DNA of 64,000 nt from Fonsecaea monophora (taxonomy: Eukaryota; Ascomycota; Eurotiomycetes; Chaetothyriales; Herpotrichiellaceae): NCBI RefSeq assembly GCF_001642475.1, contig NW_019173935.1, positions 310,001 to 374,000 of the forward strand. Direction: 5' to 3'. The notes under the pieces are model-generated. The model ran no database searches and was not told the DNA's origin. It saw only the letters and a list, made by a program, of their open reading frames with translations. Below are positions 1 to 11,010 of the stretch, piece by piece. Both the position numbers and the translations under genes were made by a program. Numbering within the stretch: position 1 is the stretch's first letter; each line of letters begins with the position of its first letter.

Positions 1-1193
1 ATCACGATCCTCGAGCATCCGTCGCCGACCACCGGCAAACCGATTCCTATCGCCTTCCTGGCCCGCCATGGCCCGCATCACGCACTGGCGCCTCATGAAG
101 TCCCCTCGCGCGCAAACATCGCCGCCCTACGCCACATCGGCGTGAGATGCATCATCGCCTTTTCCGCCGCGGGCAGTCTGGCCGAGGAGGTCAAGCCGAG
201 GGATTTCGTCGTCCCGACCCAGGTCATTGATCGGACCAAGGGGGTCAGACCCTGGACGTTCTTCGAGGACGGTGTCGTTTGTCACATCCCTTTTGCGGAT
301 CCGTTCGATGCAAAGGTGGGGGATGTGGTGAGACGGTGCGGCCACAGCTTGGAGGGCGATGGGGTCGTGTTGCACGATTCCGGCACCTTGATTGTCATGG
401 GTAAGTTTTTCATCTCGAGATCTCTTCCCCTTGCATTACCATCGACCATCGATCGGGTATGGCATGCCTCTGATGTATGCATTTCTCTTTCGTGAGGTTT
501 GGACAATTGAGCGGCTTGGCTTGAGAGCAGATGAAGCGGCCCGACAGGATCAAGTCGACGTGGAATCCAGCGGGTGTAGTTCGCCCCTGATGGACTCTGC
601 GGCGACGAGGGTGATTCTGCTCGATGCGAAAGTCAGAAGGCTCAAGCTATAACGACGTTCTTGGGCATGGCTAACCATCTCTCACCGAACTTCAGAGGGA
701 CCACAGTTTAGCACTCGCGCTGAGTCGAACTTGTACCGTTCGTGGGGTGGCACCGTTATCAATATGTCGACCTTGCCAGAAGCCAAGCTCGCTGCAGAGG
801 CCGAAATTGCATACCAGGTTATCCTGATGAGCACAGACTATGATGTACGTGCCCCTCCAACGCTGGGTCGCATTGACATTCCAAAGTCCTTGTGGCATCC
901 CTCCTCTACACTGCACTGTCCAATTTGTCTAACACGTGAATGAACAGTGCTGGCACGATGTCCACGGCGACGTTTCCGTCGAGATGGTAATGGGTCACAT
1001 GCGCGCCAACGCCGTCAACGCCCGCCGCTTCATCGCCGCTGTGCTGGACGAGCTCTCCAAAGAAGAACATGACGACCTCGTCCAAGCAACGCATCTTGCC
1101 GGAGCGAGGAAGTTCGGCGTCAGCACGTACCCCGAGGGCCGGGGAGAGAAAGCACTCGAGAAGCTGAGGTGGTTGTTCGAGGGCTATTTCTGA
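1..1193 (+). CDS. S-methyl-5'-thioadenosine phosphorylase (5' end missing)
   Basis: This enzyme splits methylthioadenosine with phosphate into adenine and methylthioribose-1-phosphate in the methionine salvage pathway of the cytosol. The coding sequence runs off the left edge, so the N-terminal phosphate-binding part is absent. Three exons (1-400, 696-844, 948-1193) join in frame to 264 residues. The visible family motifs are FLARHG, the ACGSL-like block (SAAGSL), the VCHIPFADPF segment, EGPQFSTRAES, the methionine-containing NMST substrate loop and the TDYDCW motif; the last spans the second intron. They match human and fungal MTAP in order and spacing, which separates it from purine nucleoside phosphorylase. 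Introns of 295 and 103 bases have GT-AG ends. The next gene lies almost 4 kb away. Confidence 0.95.
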
Positions 1194-4100
1194 GGCCCTG
1201 AGCATGATGATTTCACGCAACATCAAATAGATACGGGGACACACACTAAAGCTGTCAGCTCATCACCGGCAGGTAGAATAGAGAGTGAAAGGGGCAAGGG
1301 AGAGAGACCTTTCCAAGGCTCGGCTTCAACGTCGGGGCTCGCAATGACATGACTTCAAGACTTGTGACGACGGGGAGTAAAGATGCGCAGGAACCACTCA
1401 ATCACTCGCAAAAGTGTTGTAATTTGCCTAACCGCCGATTCTCGCGCTTGGAAACTTCTTTGGATCTTCATCTTGCCGCGATTCTGCCTAAATAGAATCG
1501 AATTCTTTTCTGCAATTGGAAATTGGCTTCAAATTCCTAGACCGTCCGCGACCTTTCGTCGCCGTTGGCAATTTGCAAAAACAAGGAGGCCGATCTAGAA
1601 CTATGCCGGACGATCGTTGCTAGCCTTGCAATCGTGCGTTCTGCCCAAATATGTAACTCTAACTCTTCCCCAGGGTTACCAAATTTGAGAGAGGTCTGGA
1701 ACGCATGTCTAGACATTCTTCAATATATGACGCTGGTGGCAAAGAATCTGCAAACTCTGTGATCGAATGTCAACATTCTTACACGTGTTCAAGCTTCGAT
1801 ATACACGGTAGAGAAGCTTGTCGAGCAAATTTACCCAACACGTGGCGGGTCTCGGGCTCCGGCAAGGCTGTAACGCTGCAGTAAACGCCACGGACATGAA
1901 CAGACGTCAGCAGCAGCCTTCCAAGAGTGTGATGGCCTTGTTAGGTCAGGAGCTCGCAGGTAATAAACGGCCATTTGCACTGTCGGGTCGATATTCCGTA
2001 AACAAGACAGTATTCGCTAAAGACGATCACGTGAACTGGTGACCTGAACGCGCTCATTGTTGATATTGATTCTTGGCAGACACGTCTCTCACTGGGAGCC
2101 TCAAAGCCGACTTCTCGACCACATTAGCCCATATGATGATTGCAGCGTTCGTGGAGCACTCCGGACCATCGGAAGAGCATGATGTTTGACATAATATTCG
2201 ACTGAGACAGCTCTTGAAGCAATTGTCCAAGCTCCACGAACAACACGGGGTAGGATGCTGATCACAGATCGCGTCGCCCTGGTCTGTGCAAGCTCAGTTG
2301 TAGGCAATATTTGGAGCTGCACAAGTCGCACCAGGAAATTTCCCGGGCATGGTAGTGTCACACCGAGCGGGGGAATTGGTTATCATCTCGATTCTCGACG
2401 ACACATCCAAGAATTGCTTCTGGTACCCCTCAGTCAGCTTTTAACGGGACCGCATGGCTGCGTCACCAGGACGGGTTGAGAAGCCACTGATGGAGCTTTC
2501 GAACCAATCTCGACGCAATGCGACCTGGGCGGTTTAGAAGTCCGGAGTTGGTCATACGACTATGTATGTAAACCAAGGAACCAGCAAAATAGCCCATTGA
2601 TAAATGACGTAGAAGAGAGTCTCATGGTCGGCAGGTCGGCGAATGTCCTTGCTGGCTGTGCTGTTAATTGAGAGCCATCCTCAAATGGACAATGTGGGGG
2701 ATCGGTGGTTGAACGCCCTAGCCGATAACAATCTTGATTAGTGTGAAACAAGCTTGCCGAAAACAAGGACCTCTGTGCTGTGTAGCTTGACAAAATGTGC
2801 TTCAGCTCTGTCGTGGTGGTTCATGAGGCAGAGGACTCCATTCCAATTCAAGGGGCCGAAAGTCGCTTGTCAGCGATGAGCCTTGCGAATTTTGCGTAAA
2901 CACGTGCCTCATTGGCACGGTGTCTCCGGGGACAACACCCACAGCCGAGGAGATGAAGCAGCCTAGGGCCTTAAACCATGCTTGAAGTGGACTAAGTATC
3001 AGTGGTGCTGATGGCCAACCGTGATAAGGACAGAGAGGATGGCGCAATCCATCTATTGAAAGACCGGAGGGGGTCATGTCCTTCTGCTGGTGCCCACGTG
3101 AATTCAGAATGGAGTAATCGGTACTGTACGAGCAATTGATGTTTATGATTCGGACAAGTATGTGCCGTGGTCTTTTACAGCCATGAAGGCAAATTTCAGC
3201 GTCTAGGCCTGGGCGACGGTTTGGAAAGCCCAAGAATAACTTCACGGATGTGTCCAGGCCTTGCCGTTCAGCTCATCCTCATCCGTGCTCTTATGACAAC
3301 TTGATTTCCGCACGCGCCCTTCTGCGTAAGGTAATGACACAGTGCTCTTCAGGCCCGGAATTATCGGTATGGAGTTCGGTTGGCTTGACTGTGCTGAGAT
3401 GGAGAAACGAAACTAGAGGACAAAAACAGAGCACAGCAGCTTCGACGTGTAGCTCAACCAGATGTGATAGGCCAATAGAGGTCGGTTATTGCACAGGGCA
3501 ACCTCGCGTCATGGCGCATGAACCTTGTCGGGTCCTGCGCAAGGATGGAGTCCGAAGTTTGCAGGATGCGCTGAAGGTTCTTTAGCCTTCCTAACAGAGC
3601 GTTAGCTTTGTGAGAAGAGGTTTCGTGCCCAGATGAGTAGCTCTCCATCCTGTGTGATAGATTGAGAGCGACGCACCGGATAGGACGGTGTTGCGAAGCG
3701 CTACAGAGATGAACTGAGGAAAAGATTTTCAATCGAGATCCAAATATGGGTCGACAATATTGCGAACCGACAATTGGGCTTGATCATCGGGTGGTGATCA
3801 GCCGATCAGAAGATGGTATCGAGGCTATGACATCGTTTTTGCAAGACAGCTTGGGTGACGGGGAACAGTAGATAGAGTCCATGATGAGGATACCGCTGAG
3901 TGGGCGTGTGATAAAACGAGGAACCTGAAAAAACATGGTGTTGCAATCAAGGTGGAGAAAAGCTCTAACAAGGACAAAGATTGTTAAAGGCTTTAAGGTT
4001 CCTATAGGTAGTAGGCCTTAGACCTTGTCGCCCACTGCGAGGCTCCAGGTACAGAAACTTGACCTGTTAGACTGGGGCCTTTCTAGGCTGTGGAGGTGGA

Positions 4101-5126
4101 GCCCGAGGGCGACGGTGGGTTCTGGTTAAGCAGGTTAAGCAGGAATGGGTAATCCGCCACGGGCGTCGGGGCGGCGCAGCTGAGGTACCTGCTCCAAGCT
4201 GCCCCTAAGGCATGTGAATTCCCTGAGTAGGTAGACTATTCGGTACTCGTATGGTTGAAGTACCTAGAATTCTGGTCTGTGTGTCAATGGGACATGTGCG
4301 TGTGCTCGTTTCGAACGGTAACTCCCCTGGCGGTAATTATACTTGATTATTCGACCCATATTCACGAGTAGGAGGGATCATCCAGTGCCTCCAGCGGCTG
4401 TCAGTGCCAGTGCCAGTGACAGAGCCAAGCCGTTGTTCGGCGCCAACCAGACTTCTGGATTCACAGCAACTACCACAGGCGGGCCCCGCAGTGCGTCTCT
4501 AGGCCCTTTGGGTCTCTTGGTCTCTGTACCTTGCAGACTGCAGTGCTCCCAGCGAGGCCCAGTGAAGGCCGGCTAAGCTGATTTTGCTCCCACCGTCGCC
4601 CGCCCACTTCTCCAACTTCAATGCTGCCCAGCAACAACACAGACCTGACTTTGCACCAGCCTTAAAACTCTCCTTCTCCCCTCCTTCTTCAAGCCACCGA
4701 GCTGCAGGTTAGACGGTTCTTCTCAGTCTTCTGTCTCCTGTCAGTGCGAGAAGGGGCTCCTCGCTCGGTGGTCTGGTGTCTCCGTTGTGCATTGGGTTCC
4801 TCGACTTCATCTTCGCCTTGATCATCACTGGCAGACAGACAGTCGACAACATAACCACGAACCCACGGACCTTTGAGCAGTATGATTGCTTAGAAGCGAC
4901 CGGTATCAACCTGCCCAAGCCTCGATTGACACCCGCCGGTCAGGACTGCGTTCACCTCCACCGAGATTTCGACCTCGACGTCCTTGTACGACCCGACCCC
5001 CTCGGACGAGGTCTAAACGAATAGCGCCTTCTCTAACGGCGTCCACTGACGAGGCTTCTGGAAGGGTGGCTTGTCAATGGAAATATAAGAGGTAGCATTT
5101 GAGTCAAGGTCTCGTCATCCGACAAA
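1194..5126. other. Gene-free stretch; probable long leader and promoter of the Cdc25 gene
   Basis: About 3.9 kb with no recognisable coding region on either strand. Short open frames exist, but none shows a known motif or joins others through plausible introns. The last kilobase (about 4100-5126) is C- and CT-rich and likely holds the promoter and a long 5' leader of the phosphatase gene. It contains several ATG codons with short frames, for example near 4776 and 4880. A short imperfect CAGTGC repeat lies near 4400. Confidence 0.5.
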
Positions 5127-6951
5127 ATGATTGAGGCTTCATCACCATTGGCCGCCATGCAACCCCCGGCGTTTTTGGGGCACTGCGGTGGTGGTTACAG
5201 AGCGGATGCTCCTCCAGGATTTGCGTCGTCGTTCGCGGCTGCCAAATCCTTTGCTACGAACAGCTTCAATTTTAGAGATCTATCGATGAAGAAGCCAAAG
5301 TCGGACTACTTCAGCCTCAAATCGGTCCGGGGTTCTTCGCCCACGGCCAGCCTGGCTGCCGACCTTTCACAAAACTTCCACATCGACCAGAGGTCTGTCC
5401 CCAGCTTGCAATGGAAGAATGCCGTTCACTTCAGTGCTAACAAGAACTCAGTCCGCAAGTCCCAACTCCGCGGAGATCACTCTTTCCCAATAGCTTGTTC
5501 GCACAGGACGGCCAAAGTGAGTAATGAATGCTTTTGGTGCACGAGTCTCCCAATTGACGGTCCACGAAGGAAACCTGACAACGCCTCCTATACCATCTTC
5601 CTCTCCCGCACCCAATGACATAATGGACATGGACATGGACATCTCACCCCTACCGCACAAGATGCCCTTTTGTACAGCGTCAATACAGCTTCAGTCACCA
5701 ACGCCAGACCTGACCCCCTCGGATACTTCATTATTGTCGATCCCCTCGCCGCCTTGCGGTTCGCCCACCGAGCCTTTTCAGATCAACCTCCCTCAGGATA
5801 GGCGGAAACAAGGGTTTTTGCGACCTACATTAACCAGAGCTAAGGGCTTCAGTACAGGCAACCTAGCCCAGAGGCCTACACCCGAAAGTCAGCTACCGCC
5901 ATTCAAATTCGGCAATGGCAACTACTCAAGCAAACCTGCAACATCGTCCTCACTATCTCTGTCCGAGATATTTGCAGACTCGCCCGGCCAGGAGAAAGCG
6001 GCCTCACGATTAGGTGCTCCAGTATTCGCCCCTCCAAGGTCTCGCCCGAGTCTGACTAGTTCTGGTCATGCGTCTCGTAATGGATCTCCTGTCGGGACTC
6101 ACATGAGAAAGACTTCCAACCCTCTGGTCAGACCTCGAAAGCAGTTCCGACGATCTCTGAGCATGTTTGAACACCCAGAAGACATAATGAAGCAAGAAAA
6201 AGAACGGCTCAGCCCTCCACCATTATTACCTTCGATCATGGACGTCGAAGCACCTCATGTTCCTCAATTACCCCACTTCGTCCCGGAAGATGAGACAGGT
6301 TGTCTGCCTAGGATATCAAAGGAGACTATGGTTTCAATCCTAGATGGACATTTCGATCATCTGTATGAGAAACGGGTGATCATCGACTGCCGATTCGAGT
6401 ACGAGTATGACGGTGGTCATATTGAAGGGGCTGTAAATTTCAACGACAAGGAAAAGCTGTCTGCTCAACTTTTCGACGTGGAGCCGACTCCGAGGGCTCT
6501 CCTTATCTTTCACTGTGAATATTCTGCTCATCGAGCCCCTCTTATGGCGAAATACATCCGCAACAAAGACCGGGCAGTTAATGCTGATCGCTACCCGGCG
6601 CTCACATACCCTGAAGCCTACATCTTAGATGGAGGCTATAGCACTTTCTTCAAGGACTATCGATCCCGATGCTATCCTCAAAACTATGTCGAAATGGATG
6701 CAAAAGAATATGTGCTCGACTGTGAACGTGGTCTCGGAAAAGTGAAACAACGATCCAAACTTCTCCGAGCCCAGACGTTTGCCTTTGGCCAACATTCGCC
6801 CTCTCTCGACTCCAGTCCCACTGCCATGGGACGGAGGACCCTGGACTGCGACATGGACCTGGACATGACTTTACAGTATACCCCTGTTGCTGGACCAAGA
6901 CCTGGGGTCGACGCCCTGCGCGCCCGCAACCATCGAATGCTGTCATATTAG
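5127..6951 (+). CDS. nimT: M-phase inducer phosphatase, Cdc25/NimT family
   Basis: This dual-specificity phosphatase removes inhibitory phosphates from Cdk1 to trigger entry into mitosis. Exons 5127-5392, 5452-5516 and 5570-6951 join to 570 residues. The first intron has a TGCTAAC branch site. The N-terminal 300 residues are low-complexity and rich in Ser and Pro, with S/T-P sites typical of the regulatory region, including the VPTPRRSLF block across exons 1-2. The rhodanese-type catalytic domain spans roughly residues 345-470. It carries the CX5R active-site loop HCEYSAHR (catalytic Cys near residue 425) and the downstream YILDGGY motif. The chosen start begins MIEASSPLAAMQPP, as in Aspergillus NimT proteins. 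The second intron could use a closer acceptor, but that would be only 29 bases long. Confidence 0.95.
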
Positions 6952-8564
6952 CGGTATTCCCCCTCTTCAACCTCAATCGCGTTTTTAGCCCGGCGTTAGG
7001 AACGGTGTTACATCATCTTTCAGGGGTCATTTGGGCGTCGGATGAGCTGAGCCTTGGATGCGACCTGCTCGCGGAGTTCACCTTTTGAGCTTTTAGCGAG
7101 TAATAACCCCGGAATTCGTACCTGTTCTTTGTTTGTCCTTCACTCTGCTATACCAGCGAGTAGGCAGAGCTTGGCTGACCGGGTCCTGGTTGGAGGAACT
7201 TTGCACATGACATTTTTCTTTACCGTTTTAAGACGATCTTCAGCGTTGGAGCTTGGAGACAACGATACCACTACCAGAGCGAATTGGTCCAGATGGTGGA
7301 CCACCTTTTCCTTTTTCAACTTTTTTCAAAACGCCTTTGTGTGTACTTGTCAAGTCGCAGATATGGGACTGTCCTCAGGCAGAATCACCCTTGCGACCCT
7401 AAAATGGAACAAAATCCAAACCGATTCAAACCTTGGACTTCTTCACAATTGTTGATCTCTCGCTTCAGCAAACTCCTCGCTCTTCTCAAATCAGCTGTCA
7501 GGCCATGTATTTCTTGATTGCTGTGCTGTTTTTCCGACCTGGCAACTCTGTGTTGTGTATCTTGGGTACCCTTTTCAACTGTTCGAATACTTGGGCAGGC
7601 TATCTGTGACTGTTCACAGGCGTTTGGCTGGTTGGTTGTAGCATCGAACAGAATGAACGGGCCGGCAGCCAGTTTATCTCCAGTTCGAAACATCACACCT
7701 GCTGGTGCAGCCTAACCCGGCAGAGGCTGAGTCGTGTGCGCATTGTTTCACACAAGCAACTCGGTTCGCTACGAGCATCAGCATTAGCAAGCCTATTGGA
7801 TAGATTAGAGCAGGGAAGCACTCCCTGTGGCACGGATAGATAGCTAACAAGAAATGAGGCCAACATGAACACAAGGCTGGTTTACTGGTTTGATACGCTT
7901 CTTTTTCTGCATTTCCACCTACGCAGAAGGCCATTCATTCCTTGTCTTGATCTCCGTGTCTGTAACTACCGTGATATCACTGCCATTGTCGAACATCCAC
8001 ATTTCAAGCCCTCACAGTCTACTAAGTAGTACATTGCTCTCTTTTCTCTTTTCTAGTCCCACAAGCTCAAATTCACATACATACTCGTACACGTTGACGA
8101 CTACTAGTCTAGAGTGAATTCCGTTTCCGCATTGGAGCGCACCTCCTGCTTTGCCTCTTGCTGACATTCTTTTCTCCTTTCTGTTTCATTCTTCCTTTTC
8201 GTTCTTCTCCTTCAGTCCAGTTGGCTTCCCCTCTGTGATTCTCAGATCCGTCTATGGTGGTGCTACCGACTGAAGAAAGCACTCTCAGATCTCTTTGATC
8301 CCCCGCCTTTCTGTTTTCCTGCGTGATTTATTCCACTTTTCCCTGGCTTTTTGGTGCATTGTATTTCGCCGGCCTTCTTCTCAACCTCTTGCCTTCCTGC
8401 CCGATTCCTTTCCTTTTTTTTGCCTTTTCCTAGATTGTCGTTCTACATTCTTACTTCTCTTCTTCGTCCGCTTCATGTGTCGAACCAGCATCTGACGTCG
8501 GTGCGGTCGACGTCGTTGAAGTTGAGGTCATCATCGACATCCTCCCCTCGAGGACTGCGCCTTC
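6952..8564. other. Intergenic stretch between two 3' ends, with a pyrimidine-rich tract
   Basis: About 1.6 kb between the ends of the converging Cdc25 and Rec114-like genes. I see no coding region. Bases about 8010-8490 are strongly CT-rich on the plus strand, with many TTTC and CTTC runs. Such tracts usually mark fungal promoters or leaders, but no plus-strand gene follows, so it may be untranslated sequence or an unseen non-coding transcript. Confidence 0.4.
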
Positions 8565-10571
8565 CTAAAACACATCCACGGTCTTGCACAGCTGGGCGAA
8601 TCCATCCGTCATGATCAAATCACAGAAATAAGATCTCAGCGCTGTCGCTTGCGTCGGCTCGGGTAGCCTGCACCAGGTCTCGAGGCGCGACTGGGCGGAG
8701 GAAAGGTCGAATGCCGGATCTGCGGAGAGACACTCCTGTGCGAGACCTAGGAGGGCGACGTCGACCGGAGCAGGTGCTGAAGACTGTGGGATTTGCGAAT
8801 GCAGAGATGTTTGTGGTTCCTGGTGGGACGAGAATGATTTGGGTTGAGCGAGGGAGATGTTGTGGCCCTGAAAGGCTGGCGACGCTGGAGTCGCAGCGTC
8901 AATGATGATCTGGTCTGCTGGCGTACGTGGTGTAAGCGCCGCATTGTAGACGTCTCGGTCTCTGTCCTCGACAGGTTCTACCGAAACACACGAAAGTGCT
9001 TGAGAACGAGTCAGACGCCGGTTGACCGTGCCGCCGAGGCATGGACTGCCCTGAGCCGGGGCGTGGTCTGCCTCGTACTCTGTTTCGTCAATTTCCATGC
9101 TTCCAGTCTGGTTCAACCCGGTCGAGTTATTTGCCGTACGTGGAATGCTTCGGGGCTTAATGATCGTACTGTTCGGCAGCATGCTGTATTCTGGTTGTTG
9201 ATGTAATTCATCAACAGTCGGCACTCCCTTGTCTTCTTGGGCTTTCTTTGTGGTGGTTGTAGTCCTCTTATGTGTTGCAGCGGATCGGGGCTTTTTTGTA
9301 GCTGGAGTTTTTGCGGTCTTGTTCGTTGCGCCTCGCTTTCGCCGACCCTCTGTGGATGCGATGGTGGTAAGTTCTGTGTCGACTCCCACATCCGTGCCGG
9401 CCTTGCCATTTCCCCCCTTTCTACTGATAGGATTGCCGTCTTCGCCTCCTTGCATTGAAGTCTGGTTGTTGACTTCAGAAGTCACTGGCCTCGATGCTAA
9501 GTGCCCACCGCGGAGTCCTAGGCCTGTGCCCCCCCTGGAGGTTTGAAGCCTAGAGCTATCATGAAACGCTCTTGTTAGTCGTCGGCCATGTGAGTCGCCA
9601 GCACCTTCGGGCTCTGTTCGGCTGTGCATACCGTGGGTCCTGAGCTGCTGTTTCTCGGCAACAAGAGTGGTGGCCGTGCTGAGTGAAACGTTTGAATTGG
9701 CATACGTAGGCCCAAGGGCGGGCGGTGGCAGTGTACTCGAAGAATACTGTGCTGACTGTGGTGGCGCCAGAAACATCTGTGGAGGAGGGGGAGGCATTGC
9801 AGACTGCACTCCCGGGCCTGGCTGCGACAGCGAGAGAGCAATCATGTCATCGTTTGCAGTGTGTTTCTTCTTGCCGGCCAGTGACGATTCGTTCTGAGAC
9901 GCAGAGTCGCCGGGTGCTGGTGGATTTGGCGCAGCCGACCTCTTCGCTTCTGCCCTTGTCGCTGCTCGTGACTTGAGAGTTGGAAAGGTGGCGGGATCAA
10001 GTATAGGCACATTCGCCCACGAAAGTATTCTCATCGCTTTGCAGTAGTCTTCCTCCTTGGAGAAGCGAATTTGAAATCGTCGGATCTGAAGTCTGGTGAG
10101 CAATGAAGGCTTGGATATGGGTCTTAGTCACCTGTCCACAAGGCAAAGGGTATTTAATCGCAATGATAGACACTTGGAATAAGACGGTGACGAGAGGGAC
10201 AGTGTCAGTTGCATCATTTGGGATCTGCTTTATAGCACGATGTGCCTCGACCGACAAAGCATGGAGGTCGAGCTCTTCCTGTAAGCTGATGAGCCCTGTA
10301 CGCGGTGTGAACAGAGAGGTTCTGAAGCGGTTATCTCTACCATGACTTCGGGATCATGCAAGACTTTGAACATTTGTCTCTCCTCAACTCGACCATCCTC
10401 CAGTTGGACTGGAGTGGTCTCAAAGATTGCAAAGAGAGTATCTTTGCTATGGAGATGGATCCAAGGGATAGGAAGGATGCTTTCATTCGGCATAGTAGCA
10501 TAGGAGAATTTCTCCAGAGGGAGACACAAAGGAAATGATTGCGAGATGTTTGCAGTTGTTTGCGAAGGCAT
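8565..10571 (-). CDS. Probable Rec114/Rec7-type meiotic recombination protein
   Basis: Likely a component of the Rec114-Mei4 complex that helps Spo11 make meiotic double-strand breaks in the nucleus. Exons 10571-10341, 10278-10132 and 10085-8565 join in frame to 632 residues. The N-terminal 160 residues look like a PH-type fold, ending in the strand RRFQIRF and a helix containing CKAMRILSWANVPI, which resembles the Rec114 signature. Residues about 165-560 are low-complexity and disordered, with Pro, Gln, Lys and Thr runs. The last 60 residues are predicted helical (ALLGLAQECLSADPAF onward), where Rec114 binds Mei4. The family call rests on recognition of the two ends, not on an alignment. It is divergently transcribed from the RSC9-like gene. 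An uncharacterised PH-fold nuclear protein is the alternative. Confidence 0.6.
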
Positions 10572-11010
10572 GGTGACGTGACTGCACTGAGCTACAATAG
10601 GACATTACCATGAAGATATGGAAGAAATGGTGGCATAGAATGCTGGAGCAGTGTGTCATTGGAGTTGAATATTACCAAGGACCAAGTGTGAATGAAGCGG
10701 AGGGCGACGACGAGGGATGGAACCGCTTTTCTGGGTCTTTGGGCGAGGCGGCGGCCAGTCGGAAATGCTGATCCGCGCGGCTGGAGCCGAAAAGTGAAGG
10801 GTCGCTTCAAAAGGGAAAAATGCGCAAAATGCGCAAAGGGCATCGCGTCGATCCCTTGCGACACTTATCACAACCTCTTCATCTCTCGTTTTCACAATCG
10901 TTGTTCCTTCTCATCGGACGCTGTCTGCAGCGCCATGACCCCGTGCTCTCCAGCACACATCAGCCGGTGACCTTCTGAACCGAGTCCCCTCGAGCTGCGC
11001 AATAGCCAAC
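10572..11010. promoter_or_regulatory. Shared divergent promoter of the Rec114-like and RSC9-like genes
   Basis: A 439-base gap between two start codons pointing away from each other must carry both promoters. It contains a tandem 9-base repeat with two ATGCGCAAA units at about 10820-10837. Read on the other strand this gives TTTTGCGCA, which resembles the E2F/MBF-type G1-S element. No clear TATA box was found. Confidence 0.5.

Noticed and set aside
2802..3245. 147-codon minus-strand frame in the left gene-free stretch
   Set aside because: No known motif, no plausible intron partners, and its composition looks like random translation.
8010..8614. Hydrophobic plus-strand frames in the CT-rich tract
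   Set aside because: Phe/Leu/Ser-rich translations are the expected product of pyrimidine-rich DNA, not evidence of a membrane protein.
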